From: Hermatobates lingyangjiaoensis
Taxonomy: Eukaryota; Arthropoda; Insecta; Hemiptera; Hermatobatidae
NCBI GenBank assembly: GCA_026182355.1
Contig: JAPFBL010000315.1
Span: 62,001-126,000, forward strand
DNA: 64,000 bases
Direction: 5' to 3'
The notes under the pieces are model-generated. The model was not told the DNA's origin, did not search any database, and was given only the letters and a program-made list of their open reading frames with translations. The translations under genes and the position numbers were made by a program. Shown piece after piece: positions 1 to 10,317 of the stretch (positions are counted from its first letter, which is position 1; each line of letters starts with the position of its first letter).

Positions 1-63
1 CCGAAAGCGCTCCAACTCCAGGATCATCTTACGAGGAATGACGGTTTTACCTATTTCTAACAT
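1..63 (-). other. Short open frame running off the window edge, unidentified
   Basis: On the minus strand an ATG at 63-61 opens a frame of 21 codons to the edge (MLEIGKTVIPRKMILELERF and on). It is more GC-rich than its surroundings and charged like a coding or transposase N-terminus, but it is too short to name. It could be the start of a mobile-element ORF inside the Dscam intron. Confidence 0.25.
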
Positions 64-2981
64 AAATCATACTAACCTCAGTGGTATTAACAATATGAAT
101 GTATTTTCAAGTAATGATTAATGAATAGTCTTCTTCCTAAAGTGGCAGAATTTTTTGCCTTTATTGCCATAATTGTAATTCTTTATATTTTGAAACATTT
201 TTCTCGACAAACCGGAGAAGGCCGCAGGTTCCCCCACACCTGAGCTAGATCTTGATGTAAGATATATCTATTTAAGTTTAACCCTGTGGCATCAAGGAGA
301 TACCATCTATCTCATGTTGCTCCACGACCTGCTATTGGCTCTACGGAAGACGTATTTATAAACTCGTCAATGTCCTTTATGGAAACCCCACCGCTTTTAT
401 AACTTCCCCATTCAATAATTTTATAACAGAAAGTACTCGAGCTGACTATTTGTATTAAATTAGAAGCAACAACATATGGACTACTACAGGAGAGCAAATA
501 AGAAAACAGGGTAATATCGCATTTGTGTTATAAGGAGTTTAATTTGCACAATGAACTGATCATAAAAAGGTTTATGAAAAGAGTCAAACACTTGTGCATT
601 GGTGGTATATTATTACTACATCTATACTAATCCATTGGTAGTTGAAACTTTTGCCTACTAATTAACTACTAATTAGTAAACATTCCTATAAGCAGTTTTA
701 TCTCAATTTTTCTTCACTTCAAAATCTAATAATAATTCATTCATTCACATTTATCTAATTATAGAAATTAAGAACTAATATTTAATTAATAATATTTGTT
801 AAAAAGAATTTTTTCTAAATATATCTTTGGTATTTGTTCTGCGAAAAGAATGATGAGCTATTATCTATTTATGGTATTATTATATATTTTCGTATTTAAT
901 AGTTTATTTCTAACAACTTATAATTCATTTGAAATTTTATAAAGTTTCAGATACTTTATAATGGCAAAAAAAAAATTTCCTAGTATTTTAAATAGATAGT
1001 CGAATCAGCTGTAATCATTTTCTTTTGTTCGGTCCTTGTGCGAGAACAAAGCCAGCACTGCTGGTATAAATTACTTAAATTTTACTTTTTACAATTAGAA
1101 TACCAAGTTAATAATGTGACCTGTGATTATGTACTATGGATGAAAAAACATTGGTGAAAGTTGTTTACAGTTTATAAAATTTTATGAACAGGACGGATCA
1201 CATATGCAGGAAGTGAACTGAGTGAGTGCTGAAGCATTGACTTTTACTACATATAAATAATTATAAATTATGTATTTAAATTCATGAAATGAAATGATAT
1301 GAAACACAAGCTTTAGTTAAAAAAGATATCATCAATTTAGGTTTGTAGATAAATTATGAAAAAAAAATATACATTCTGTATGATTTGCTATTATATTATG
1401 CTATAAAAAATATTGAAAGTAAATTACAGTAATACAAATAAAAACAAAACATATTTATAAAATAGCATATATATTGATTCTAAGAAACACACTTTAAGGT
1501 TGCGTTGTTATTTCGGAATCAGGTAACACTTGAAAGCTGTCAATAGTGGCTATGTGAAAACAAGTAATACGTAAGTGCAGCTACTAGTTGAAGGATACTT
1601 GTACATAAAAGCAGAGATTACAAGAACTTACAAAAGTGGTGTAAACCGATAAATAATTAAAAGCGGCTGTTTGAGAAGAATAGAAGAGAGCGAACTTCGT
1701 TCCGCTCTTCTGTTTTTCAAGATTCAGTTTGTATTAATTTCTCTTTTATATCACTTTTTTATATTATTAAGCACTTCTTTTCTCTGTTTTGTTTTGTATT
1801 TTATGTGGAGCTTGAAGAAGAACATCCATGCTTGAAACTCGTGATTTATGTACAACTTTTATATTTGAAGACTATCGTTATTTTCTTAATATGAGTAAAT
1901 ACCTCTTAATAACCGATTATAAAAGTTGTGTATTAATAAAGTGTTGAAGTATTTTCTTTCAGGTAAGTCTGACTTTAAAGAAATATGTACAACATCGTTC
2001 AGAGTAAAGCCGGTTGGGATTTAGTTTATCTTAGCAAAGCATAGCGTGTATGGAATTGAATTTCAGTAGTATAAATTATGGACTTTGGTGTACATGAGAA
2101 TATACTTCATACTTCATACATAAACTGTCACTCGATTTCAGAACATAAACTGATTCCATTAAAATTGAATACCCTAAGTGTAGCGCAGTATTATCATTGA
2201 TAAACGAATGACAACGTAAAGTAACACAAATGTCTCTTAATCTCAACTGTTCCAAAAGAGTCTTTAGTCATTTAATATCGTTTTCCTCTCTCTTCTAGAT
2301 GCAACCTTGTTTATCTCATGGAGCAGATATGTGTTCCCTGTACGTGTACTGTAATATGTCGACATTTAATCTCCAATTGATAATTTTTTTAATACTCTAT
2401 ATGTTAATATATGATCTTATTCCCAATTAATATTAGAACGCATGTGTGTGTGTGTGTGTGTGTGCAGGCCTCTTCGCCTATCATACTGATCGTCTTTTTC
2501 ACAAATTTCCCTAAATCCACAAACATTTAAAAAATAGTGAACACACTATCATATGTAATGAATACATATATCAAGCAATACAATGAAAAACTAATTAGAG
2601 TGATATATGTGTTAGGCAAAACGATTGGTAAAGACTAAACTCTTAGTATACCCAGCAAAATTGACTTGATTTGAAGGGCCCAAATTGTGGAAGTGTAAGC
2701 AAATGCAATAAAATGAAATATTTCTAAAATGTTTAACAATCTGTTTGTTACAATATCATTTTTTAAATTAAGTTTATTTTAAATAAAGAATAATTTATTT
2801 AATTAATTATACATTTAAAGCTTTTTACAGCAACGCGTTTATATAAAACAGACTTAACAACTTTTTTTGACAGCTTTCTATAATAAAGTTACCTGAGAGA
2901 AACTATTGTTAATTTTGAAATGATCAACCTAATTGACGATATCTGTGTCAGAGAGAACATAGTTTTCAGAAGTAAACATAC
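64..2981 (-). other. Dscam1 intron downstream of exon 5
   Basis: About 2.9 kb of AT-rich DNA follows the exon 5 donor. I see no Ig3 exon 6 copies here, so that array would lie beyond the window edge. A (TG)11 microsatellite is at 2443-2464. The open stretch at 312-497 on the minus strand matches nothing I recognise and is probably fortuitous. Confidence 0.7.
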
Positions 2982-3131
2982 CTGTGATGACTAGACGACC
3001 TTTGGTGGCTGAAAGTCTTGTTTCACCAGTTAGCCTGTGCTTTGTTCTACATTGGTATGATTTTTTACCATCTTCAGCGCCAACATCTTTAATATGTAGT
3101 TCTCCAGATGGAAGTACAAGATACTTTCCAT
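2982..3131 (-). CDS. Dscam1: Dscam1 constant exon 5, C-terminal half of Ig2
   Basis: A 150-bp exon encoding GKYLVLPSGELHIKDVGAED, then GKKSYQCRTKHRLTGETRL and SATKGRLVIT. It supplies the YxC cysteine that pairs with the KC cysteine of each exon 4 copy, closing Ig2. The acceptor is ttgtag and the donor is gtatgt. It starts at phase 1 (AT completes the D codon) and ends at phase 1 (G). This exon is highly conserved among arthropod Dscams and fixes the identity of the gene. Residues past the donor in the open frame (MFTSENYVLSD) are intron. Confidence 0.96.
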
Positions 3132-5642
3132 CTACAAATTTAAACAACAAAACCAAGTTAATAACATTCATATTGAAATCATTAAACATAATATTTCCGT
3201 TCATTCAATTTTCAAAAATGTAAGTATTATAGACGAAAAATGTTACTTTTCGCTATCATTAAAATTTACTGAAGAAAAAGAACTCTTCATCATTAAATTA
3301 AAATGTATTATATTAAATTTTAATTTATAATACATTCTTTTTTTTTGTTTGAATGAACGGATGAAATATATAAATTACAGTAATATAATCAGAGATTTTA
3401 AGATAATAAGTTATTGCTTAATATTTTCTACATAATATTTATGAATGAATTGTTAAATTCATAATAATAACATATTACATAATAATATTGTGAAATGTTT
3501 ATTCACAATATATATTTTACAATCAGTGATCAAAACACAATATGAAATGGGAAAACAAAGACTAACATCTTTCAACCACAACAAGCGGTCTTCGTCAGAG
3601 TCAAAAACTCAACTGAAAACCCATTTGTTGTGGTTAAAAGGTTTTAGTCTATACAATTTTTTCTATTTCGTATTGTGTTTTGATCAGTGATTGTTATTTC
3701 ATGTGCTTATGTGAAATCTTGTTATATTTTACAATCTATCCTGGAATCTCTGATTATAGACATAATAGTTTATGCATCTGGTACTGTAACATATGTGTCG
3801 ATTTTATTACAAAGTTTTTAATACTAAGAAAAGTGTAAAATTAATATATTTCAATTGATTTGAAAGTGATGATTTAAAATAGAAAAAAATATTATGATGA
3901 ATAAACGGACTTTATTTGAGCTACAACCGATTCAGTTTTAAAAAAAAATCAAAAAAAAAAGGTCAAAGGTCAAATTTTCAACATCGTTGATTTATTGAGT
4001 TATACTAGTGATAAAGCTCTGAAAAGAGTTGAAATAAAAGTAAATTCAAAATGGAGATATGATTTGTTATTCATAGGGGAGATAATATCACGAAATGGCA
4101 TGATCGCATACGTTTAGCCTTGACTACTACAGAGATCTTCAGTAGTTAAAACTAAAATTAAATTCAATTCAATACACAAGGAAATATTGGTTCATAAAAT
4201 GAATTGTACTCCTGAAGATGGTTTTAAGTAGGATGCTCAGAACGTAAAGATTAAACAAACAGTAAGGCCAAAACATAATTTCTTTTCATAATTATGTTTC
4301 TGTTGAACTTGAAAAGTTTAATATATGACTCAAATATATACGAGTATCATCTAAAAAATGTCAAGTCATTGCAAATGAAAAACAACTCCTAACTTGCATG
4401 ACTAGCTTCCATACAAGAATCTGTTAACTTATTTAATCAATTAATTATCATAAGTTTTTTTCATTATTTACAAAAATTGACAATGACCTTCTGTATATCA
4501 TTAAATTTTCAAAATATACTTAAATTACTTCATAAAATTAATAAAATAAACATTATTAAATTTATTACGAGATAAATTATAACTTTTTAATAAATAGAAA
4601 ACAATCATTTAACTTCAATTACTATCAACATATGAAGTACCAGAAACAAAACAATAGGACATTTCTCATCTGTATTTATTTATTCACTATCATTGAAATT
4701 TAGTGAAGTAGAAAAAGAACCTCATTAAATTAAAATTAAACTTTATTAATAATTTATTCATTAAAGTAAAATTAAATTTTATTTTATAATACATTCTTTT
4801 TTCAAAGTTAAATGATAATGTAATTTTAATTTACAATATTCTTTTATTAATAACACAAAAGAAAACAGCAAGTTAACAGATGAGAAACGAAAAAAAAAAA
4901 AGAATATATTTAAAAGATAAATGAAATTCCACGATAATAAGTAATATAAATTTTTTATATTAAATTCATTTTGCTTGGATTAAATTTTGCTGTAATATGG
5001 AAGTTCATTTATTTCAGAGCAAACATTCTCTTCAACAGTATTAGTTCATTTTTAATCTTTAATAAGTAATATCAACCGAAATATTGTCCCTTCATTTAGT
5101 TTTATTTAATGATAATATATATCACATCTAAAACTGAATTGTAATTCGAGGTTAGGAAGAGTAAACGTCTTGACAGTTTGAGCACCAAAATCTTATTTTA
5201 TAGATGTGTTTTAATGATTATATTTTTTTGGTTTTACAAATTTAAAAAGTATTTGTATATAAATATTTTATATTTAATAAACTATATAAATATTTTATAA
5301 ATATTTTATAAACTATTTGTATATTGTATATAAATAGTTTAAAACTTCTAATACAAAACTAACGATTTCTTATTCGAATCGCCTTCATACGAATTTCATG
5401 GCAGATTTTATAAAGTAAAAACAACTTGTATTCTGAAAATATTTGCTCTGTTAAAAATATTTACATACATATATATATATTAAAGAATATAAGGCAGGAA
5501 TGGAAGGAAACAGGATTAGGTTGTGAAAGAATTTGCGGGAAAGAAAGGAATGGCCAAATATCAGCTCAATTTTAACTAAATATATTTTTTACAAAAAAAA
5601 AAAAAGAAAAAAAAGGAGTTTAAAATCGAAAGAGGAATGTAC
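3132..5642 (-). other. Intron between the exon 4 array and exon 5
   Basis: This 2.5 kb AT-rich intron lies where, in insects, RNA docking sequences that choose one exon 4 copy may sit. I cannot point to a docking site by eye. It contains one fold-back element (3525-3723) and long A/T runs and nothing else recognised. Confidence 0.6.
3525..3723. mobile_element. Family A fold-back element with 13-bp target duplication
   Basis: The left arm begins near tgatcaaaacacaatatg and the right arm ends with the complementary wording before tgattgttatttcatg. The left arm holds a hammerhead-like core on the minus strand (3560-3602): CTGACGA, one A, a hairpin GACCG..TGGTT, then GAAA. The right arm has lost CTGACGA. 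The direct repeat atattttacaatc flanks the element at 3512-3524 and 3724-3736, which marks a true insertion. Confidence 0.75.
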
Positions 5643-5807
5643 CGTGATTTGTTTTTGACGGTAATATTTCTGTTCCACTTTCATCAACCCAGGATGAGAC
5701 AAAGACGTAATCAGCGACGAAACTTGGAATGTGACACTTAAGGATGGCAGAGTTACCGCGCAAAACGTGCTCTTCCATGACGTTTACACTGTAGCTCTGA
5801 GTGACAA
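5643..5807 (-). CDS. Dscam1: Dscam1 alternative exon 4.11 (last copy)
   Basis: A 165-bp exon encoding VVTQSYSVNVMEEHVLRGN, SAILKCHIPSFVADYVFV and SSWVDESGTEILPSKTNHG, phase 1 to phase 1. The acceptor is gccag before TTGTC and the donor is gtacat. EYVIRGN has become EHVLRGN. It is the copy nearest the constant exon 5, 2.5 kb away. Confidence 0.94.
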
Positions 5808-6028
5808 CTGGCAACAGAAACCGAGTCAGTGTGACGGGGGGTATTTTAATAGAAATCATTATGATCCAGTCAGTTTTATTAATCTAATTTATCGAAATTT
5901 TAAACTATATTAATTTTGATAAAGAAGGAAAAAAAAAGTGTTGAATACAAGAGACGGCTTTTGTTCCTTTTAGGTCTCCAGGAAGAGGGTATATGTGGAC
6001 TTGTGAATGATCTAAGCTATAAGTTTAC

Positions 6029-6190
6029 CGTGTTTTTCTTGAAGTGAATAAGTCGTTCCTGAGGTATCATGCCATGAGACAATGTCGAGGTAGTCAGAAA
6101 CAAAGGAGGGTAGGTTACATTTGAAGATGGCACTATTGCCTCGGATCACGAAAACATCGTGTACCTGTGCCTCGTAGTATTGGTTAACAA
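6029..6190 (-). CDS. Dscam1: Dscam1 alternative exon 4.10
   Basis: A 162-bp exon encoding VVNQYYEAQVHDVFVIRGN, SAIFKCNLPSFVSDYLDI and VSWHDTSGTTYSLQEKHG, phase 1 to phase 1. The acceptor is ttacag and the donor is gtaaac. The usual FVADFV core is FVSDYL, so this is one of the more diverged copies. The intron to exon 4.9 is 100 bp. Confidence 0.94.
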
Positions 6191-6290
6191 CTGTAACAAA
6201 TAATTGGAATTTAAGAAGGCTGAGTTTTGGCATCAGGTTTTTAGGATTTGAGGAAAACAAAACGGATACCTTTTTATTAATGGAATTTAC

Positions 6291-6467
6291 CGTAATTATT
6301 TCTTTCCTTGGATAATGATATAGTAAAGGAATCCCCTTCATCTGTTATCCATTCGACAACTTCCACAAAGTCGGCCACGAAGCTTGGAATAAGGCATTTT
6401 AGAGTTGCCGTGTTACCCCTCAGTACAAACTCGTCTATCACACGAGTCTGGTAAAACTGCTGAACAA
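6291..6467 (-). CDS. Dscam1: Dscam1 alternative exon 4.9
   Basis: A 177-bp exon, the longest variant, encoding VVQQFYQTRVIDEFVLRGN, TATLKCLIPSFVADFVEV, VEWITDEGDSFTISLS and KERNNYG, phase 1 to phase 1. The acceptor is ctgtag and the donor is gtaaat. The conserved Y of EYV is F here (EFVLRGN). No ATG-initiated open frame covers it, but the internal frame is open from acceptor to donor. Confidence 0.93.
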
Positions 6468-6605
6468 CTACAGAAATACCTTCGAATCAAATCAAAGAAA
6501 CAGAAAGAAACCAAATCATCAACAGCAAATTATTAATCTTGATCTAATTTTTGGCCTAGTAGGGTTCAGTGGACATGATGAAGTATTCAATAAGAATAAA
6601 TTTAC

Positions 6606-6767
6606 CGTAGTTTTTATTAGGGAGATAAACAGCTCCAGTACTATCGATCCAATTTTCAACTGTGACGAAATCTGCGACAAAGCTTGGTATTTCACACTTC
6701 ATGACCGCGCTGTTACCACGAATGACATACTCATTGTCAGCTTCGGCTTCGTAGGCTTGCGAAACGA
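6606..6767 (-). CDS. Dscam1: Dscam1 alternative exon 4.8
   Basis: A 162-bp exon encoding VVSQAYEAEADNEYVIRGN, SAVMKCEIPSFVADFVTV and ENWIDSTGAVYLPNKNYG, phase 1 to phase 1. The acceptor is ttcag before TCGTT and the donor is gtaaat. The EAEADNEYVIRGNSAV and KCEIPSF segments are closest to exon 4.7 (TEAENEYVIRGNSAV, KCKIPSF), its immediate neighbour. Confidence 0.95.
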
Positions 6768-6868
6768 CTGAAAATTCAATATAAACGGATAACTAATTGG
6801 CAGAAGTAATTATGGCCACAGTTTGAGGTTTGGATGAGAGGTCTAGTACACTTTTAATTTTTTTTTAC

Positions 6869-7042
6869 CATTATTTGAATTAATAGAGTTTTTGTAGAAT
6901 AGTTCTTCTTTTCCATCTAGGATCCAGGCTTCAACTTGGACAAAATCAGCAACAAAACTCGGTATCTTGCACTTGACTACAGCACTATTGCCTCGGATAA
7001 CGTATTCGTTTTCTGCTTCGGTCAGGTAATGTTGGGATACCA
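6869..7042 (-). CDS. Dscam1: Dscam1 alternative exon 4.7
   Basis: A 174-bp exon encoding VVSQHYLTEAENEYVIRGN, SAVVKCKIPSFVADFVQV, EAWILDGKEELFYKNSI and NSNNG, phase 1 to phase 1. The acceptor is tttag before TGGTA and the donor is gtaaaa. It also carries a four-residue longer C to C-prime region, here asparagine-rich. Only 98 bp of intron separates it from exon 4.6. Confidence 0.94.
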
Positions 7043-7140
7043 CTAAAGAGAGAAAATATTCTGTAGTTTGGCCATGGCAAAAGGGGTTGAAGGATGGGGG
7101 AGCTTATATCCTTAAGAGGTTTTTTTTTGTTTTTAGTCAC

Positions 7141-7314
7141 CGTAATGATCCTTTCCACCCGAAGAGGATTTATATAAGGTGCCTTCTTCATCGATCCAAG
7201 CTTCGACAAAAACAAAATCCGCTACAAATGAGGGGATACTACACTTGAGCACCGCTGCATTGCCTCGAATAACATACTCGTTGAGGATTTCAGTCTCGTA
7301 GAACTGGTTGACAA
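7141..7314 (-). CDS. Dscam1: Dscam1 alternative exon 4.6
   Basis: A 174-bp exon encoding VVNQFYETEILNEYVIRGN, AAVLKCSIPSFVADFVFV, EAWIDEEGTLYKSSSGG and KDHYG, phase 1 to phase 1. It is four codons longer than the common 54-codon form. The extra residues (a serine/glycine-rich insert) fall just before the C-terminal tyrosine-glycine, in the C to C-prime loop. The acceptor is ttgtag and the donor is gtgact. Confidence 0.94.
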
Positions 7315-7422
7315 CTACAAGAAACCAAAACTATTTGAGCCATTTTGAGGGGAAATGGGATCTGGGGGGCAATATGAACAGAGAATCAAAACTAAATAAA
7401 AACTAATACTGGATCATGCTAC

Positions 7423-7584
7423 CATATTCTTTAGAAGGTTTGTAATGTCCACCATCAGAGGTATACCATGAGTCAACTTCTACAAAATCAGCTACAAAAG
7501 ACGGGATGCTGCATTTTAAAACGGCCGAGTTTCCTCTGATTACGTATTCGTCAAGAATATCCAAGTCATAAAACTGATTAACAA
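7423..7584 (-). CDS. Dscam1: Dscam1 alternative exon 4.5
   Basis: A 162-bp exon encoding VVNQFYDLDILDEYVIRGN, SAVLKCSIPSFVADFVEV and DSWYTSDGGHYKPSKEYG, phase 1 to phase 1. The acceptor is ttacag and the donor is gtagca. Key Ig residues are in place. The intron to exon 4.6 is 108 bp. Confidence 0.95.
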
Positions 7585-7724
7585 CTGTAAGAAAAACTTA
7601 TGCTCAGAAATTATTCTTAGAATTTTTTTCTTTTACACAAATTGCTATTAACATTTTGCCTTTGGGTAAGGATTTTTGACAAAAAAAAAAAGGTTATAAA
7701 TTACTTTTCAAAATTGAAATATAC

Positions 7725-7886
7725 CATATTTATCAGAAGGTTTTAAAATGGTATTATCAGATGATATCCAGGCAACAACCTCAACGAAGTCAGAAACAAA
7801 CGATGGTATGCTACACTTAAGAACAGCTGAATTTCCACGTATCACGTATTCGTCCAAAATCCCTGTTTCATAATACTGATTGACAA
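7725..7886 (-). CDS. Dscam1: Dscam1 alternative exon 4.4
   Basis: A 162-bp exon, phase 1 to phase 1, encoding VVNQYYETGILDEYVIRGN, SAVLKCSIPSFVSDFVEV and VAWISSDNTILKPSDKYG. The acceptor is ttcag and the donor is gtatat. The ILDEYVIRGN wording is shared with exon 4.5 just downstream (DILDEYVIRGN), and both carry SDFVEV or ADFVEV. This indicates local tandem duplication. Confidence 0.95.
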
Positions 7887-8243
7887 CTGAAAACAAATGT
7901 TTCTTTCAACTTTTCTTACAAACCTAAGAAAGATTTCTAATATTTTAATACTTTATAAGAAAAACTTTTTAATGTGGGTTGCACGAAAGTAATTTCTGCA
8001 AGTCTGACATTGAACAAAACGGCTGGCTATTCTTAATCTCTTGTAATAAACTTCAATAAATTTAATTTACAATGAAGACACGTAGAGTTATACAAAAAAG
8101 TAAAATAAAATGCATATTTGACTGAATTTTAGACGAAATTTTCTAAATTATAAATTACCGATAATTTGAGTTGATTTGACCACTATATAAGGACAGATTG
8201 AAGGGGTTGATCGAAGCTGCTTGTTTATTTCCTAAAAGGTTAC

Positions 8244-8402
8244 CGTTTGTTCGACTATCCAGAACAGCACCACTATCATCTTGCCATGACTCGACAAAAA
8301 CAAAATCAGCAACGAAAGAAGGTATGCTGCACTTGAGAATGGCTGAGTTTCCACGAATCACGTATTCATTGTTCACTTCACTCTGGTAGTTCTGCTCCAC
8401 AA
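8244..8402 (-). CDS. Dscam1: Dscam1 alternative exon 4.3
   Basis: A 159-bp exon, the shortest variant, encoding VVEQNYQSEVNNEYVIRGN, SAILKCSIPSFVADFVFV and ESWQDDSGAVLDSRTNG. Phase is 1 at both ends. The donor is gtaacc after AAC-G, and the acceptor is tttag. Reading through the donor gives NLLGNKQ, which is intron. The C to C-prime region differs from most copies by lacking a tyrosine before the last glycine. The intron on its 3' side (7887-8243) is the longest within the compact cluster, at 357 bp. Confidence 0.94.
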
Positions 8403-8548
8403 CTAAATCCAAGCCAAAACAATTTTTGTCTAAGTAAAACAAATTAAAATTTTTTTTTGCTGATTTCTCGCCAGGAAAGAGGGCTTTATTGGAAAAAGAG
8501 AGAAAAAAGAGGATAAATATATTATGATACGATATTTTTTTTGTTTAC

Positions 8549-8710
8549 CGTATTCCTTATTTGGGAGAAATATTTCGCCTTTACTTGTATGCCAAGATAT
8601 AACAGTAAGGAAATCAGCAACGAAGGAAGGAACTTGGCATTTAAGAACCACTGAATTGCCTCGTATAACGTATTCCTTACTGGCATCTGTCTCGTAAGAT
8701 TGAGAAACAA
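8549..8710 (-). CDS. Dscam1: Dscam1 alternative exon 4.2
   Basis: A 162-bp exon, phase 1 to phase 1, encoding VVSQSYETDASKEYVIRGN, VVLKCQVPSFVADFLTV and ISWHTSKGEIFLPNKEYG. The B-strand cysteine and C-strand tryptophan are present. The acceptor is gttag before TTGTT and the donor is gtaaac. It opens the compact cluster of ten variants. The intron to the next variant is only 146 bp. Its C-terminal part (HTSKGEIFLPNKEYG) is most like exon 4.1 (NTDKGDTFYPGKDYG), which suggests these two share a more recent ancestor. Confidence 0.95.
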
Positions 8711-9879
8711 CTAACGAACAAAACAACACTTTAGACTTATCTCATATACAAAAACCAAAATTTATTATTTTGTATTGTTTTTTCAAAACTGTTAAGGACC
8801 CTTATTGGTTTTAAAAAAAAAAGGTGTTAGTTTTGCAAGATACGAGCAAAACTCGTACATCTCTTATCTCAAACACAAATAAGTATGCTGAAATCCCCCT
8901 TTATGACTGTGCTTTAAGTGTTTTCAAAATATTTATTTCTCATAGAAGATAACATTAAAAATTATAGTGGTAGTGAAATTATTTTAATAAAATAGAAAGA
9001 ACGTAATATGGATAACGGGTACAACAGTTTGTGATTTGATATACAGTAATATTTTTCGTACTTTTTCAGTGTTACTGATGATAGATGTGTGTACAAGTAG
9101 TCGAAATAATTAAAACTTTTTTAAAGATAATTTTTCAAAAGTCAAGTGGATTATCACTATCAATATGCAGACTCTAGAATTATTTCAAAATTTTTGTTCA
9201 AACAACTCTGACAAGACGATACTGTTCGTACTCCTAGATTAAACACTGTTTTAAAACATTTTATGTGTCCGTAAGTATGTGCACGTATCTCTAATAGATC
9301 ATATTAATGATGGCATAATCATTAATTATTTATCATTTAAAAAAAAAATAAAAATAAAAGATATAATATACTCATTTAGCTTCCCTCATCTATGTTATAT
9401 ATCATTTGAAAACAAAAACAAAAATAACAATAAAAGATATACTATATTTATTTAGCCTCATCAATTAAACAATTCGAGATGAAGTTTAAATACCAATAAT
9501 AGCATAATACAATGTTTCTATATTTTGATTTTCTAGACTTATGTTTCAATAAATATCCCACAAAAACTTCATTTCTTAATTTTCATGAATAACACATAAG
9601 GCTTGGAAATGTTATATTCTTACGTTTCCTCCCAAATTCTAGGATGTTTTAGGATGCCTGATTACATGTACACTATTAATATGTTTGTCATCACTGTATT
9701 ATTTCAATTATTCACTGTATGTTTGATTTGATTTCACGAGTGAAGGAAGACCTGCAGGTTAGAGCTTTCGATTATAAGTTTAAATTGAAAATGGTCGTAT
9801 GCATTGATTTGAATGAAAGGCAATGAATGGTTTCAAGCTCATTATAGTATGATGGATCCTCGTAAAAGCGAGCTAAGAC

Positions 9880-10317
9880 TTTTCTTACATGTCGCTGAAG
9901 TTCGTAACGTTAGAATGTTTCGAGTTCTTACCCATTCTTAAAAACAGAAACAGCAAATAATTCACTCAAATTCTACTGTCATGACACTGGCTCATCTGAA
10001 AGCAATGGGTTTTTTGTAAAAGCCAGTAAATGCTTCGTATAGTTGTTATTTGAAGTTTGTCAGCCACAATGGAATGTTTTGTAACCTCATATATCTTATC
10101 AGTAAGAACAGCAAATAAAGTTTTCGGAATGAAAATGAATTGTTGGTATAGGTATTCACCGTAGTGCAATGATTCAATGGGAAGTGAGGGATTGATCTCA
10201 GAAATCTAGGTTTCAAAATCTCCACCTATTATTATCAGTGAGGACAACAAATAAAATTTCGAGATAAAGGCTCATCAGAGTGCAATGGATTTTTTAGAAT
10301 CCACGGAGGGCTTACTA
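9880..10317. repeat. Diverged satellite monomers at the array edge
   Basis: Fragments such as tcgctgaagttcgtaacg, agaacagcaaataaa and tcatctgaaagcaatgggtt resemble parts of the satellite monomer but at much lower identity. They look like old monomers left at the flank, as is usual for arrays homogenised in the centre. Confidence 0.5.

Noticed and set aside
312..497. 61-codon minus-strand frame in the intron after exon 5
   Set aside because: No Ig residues, no splice-compatible frame and no known domain; treated as chance.
8403..8548. Possible further exon 4 copies in the longer inter-variant introns
   Set aside because: No RGN or PSFVADF wording occurs there in any minus-strand frame.
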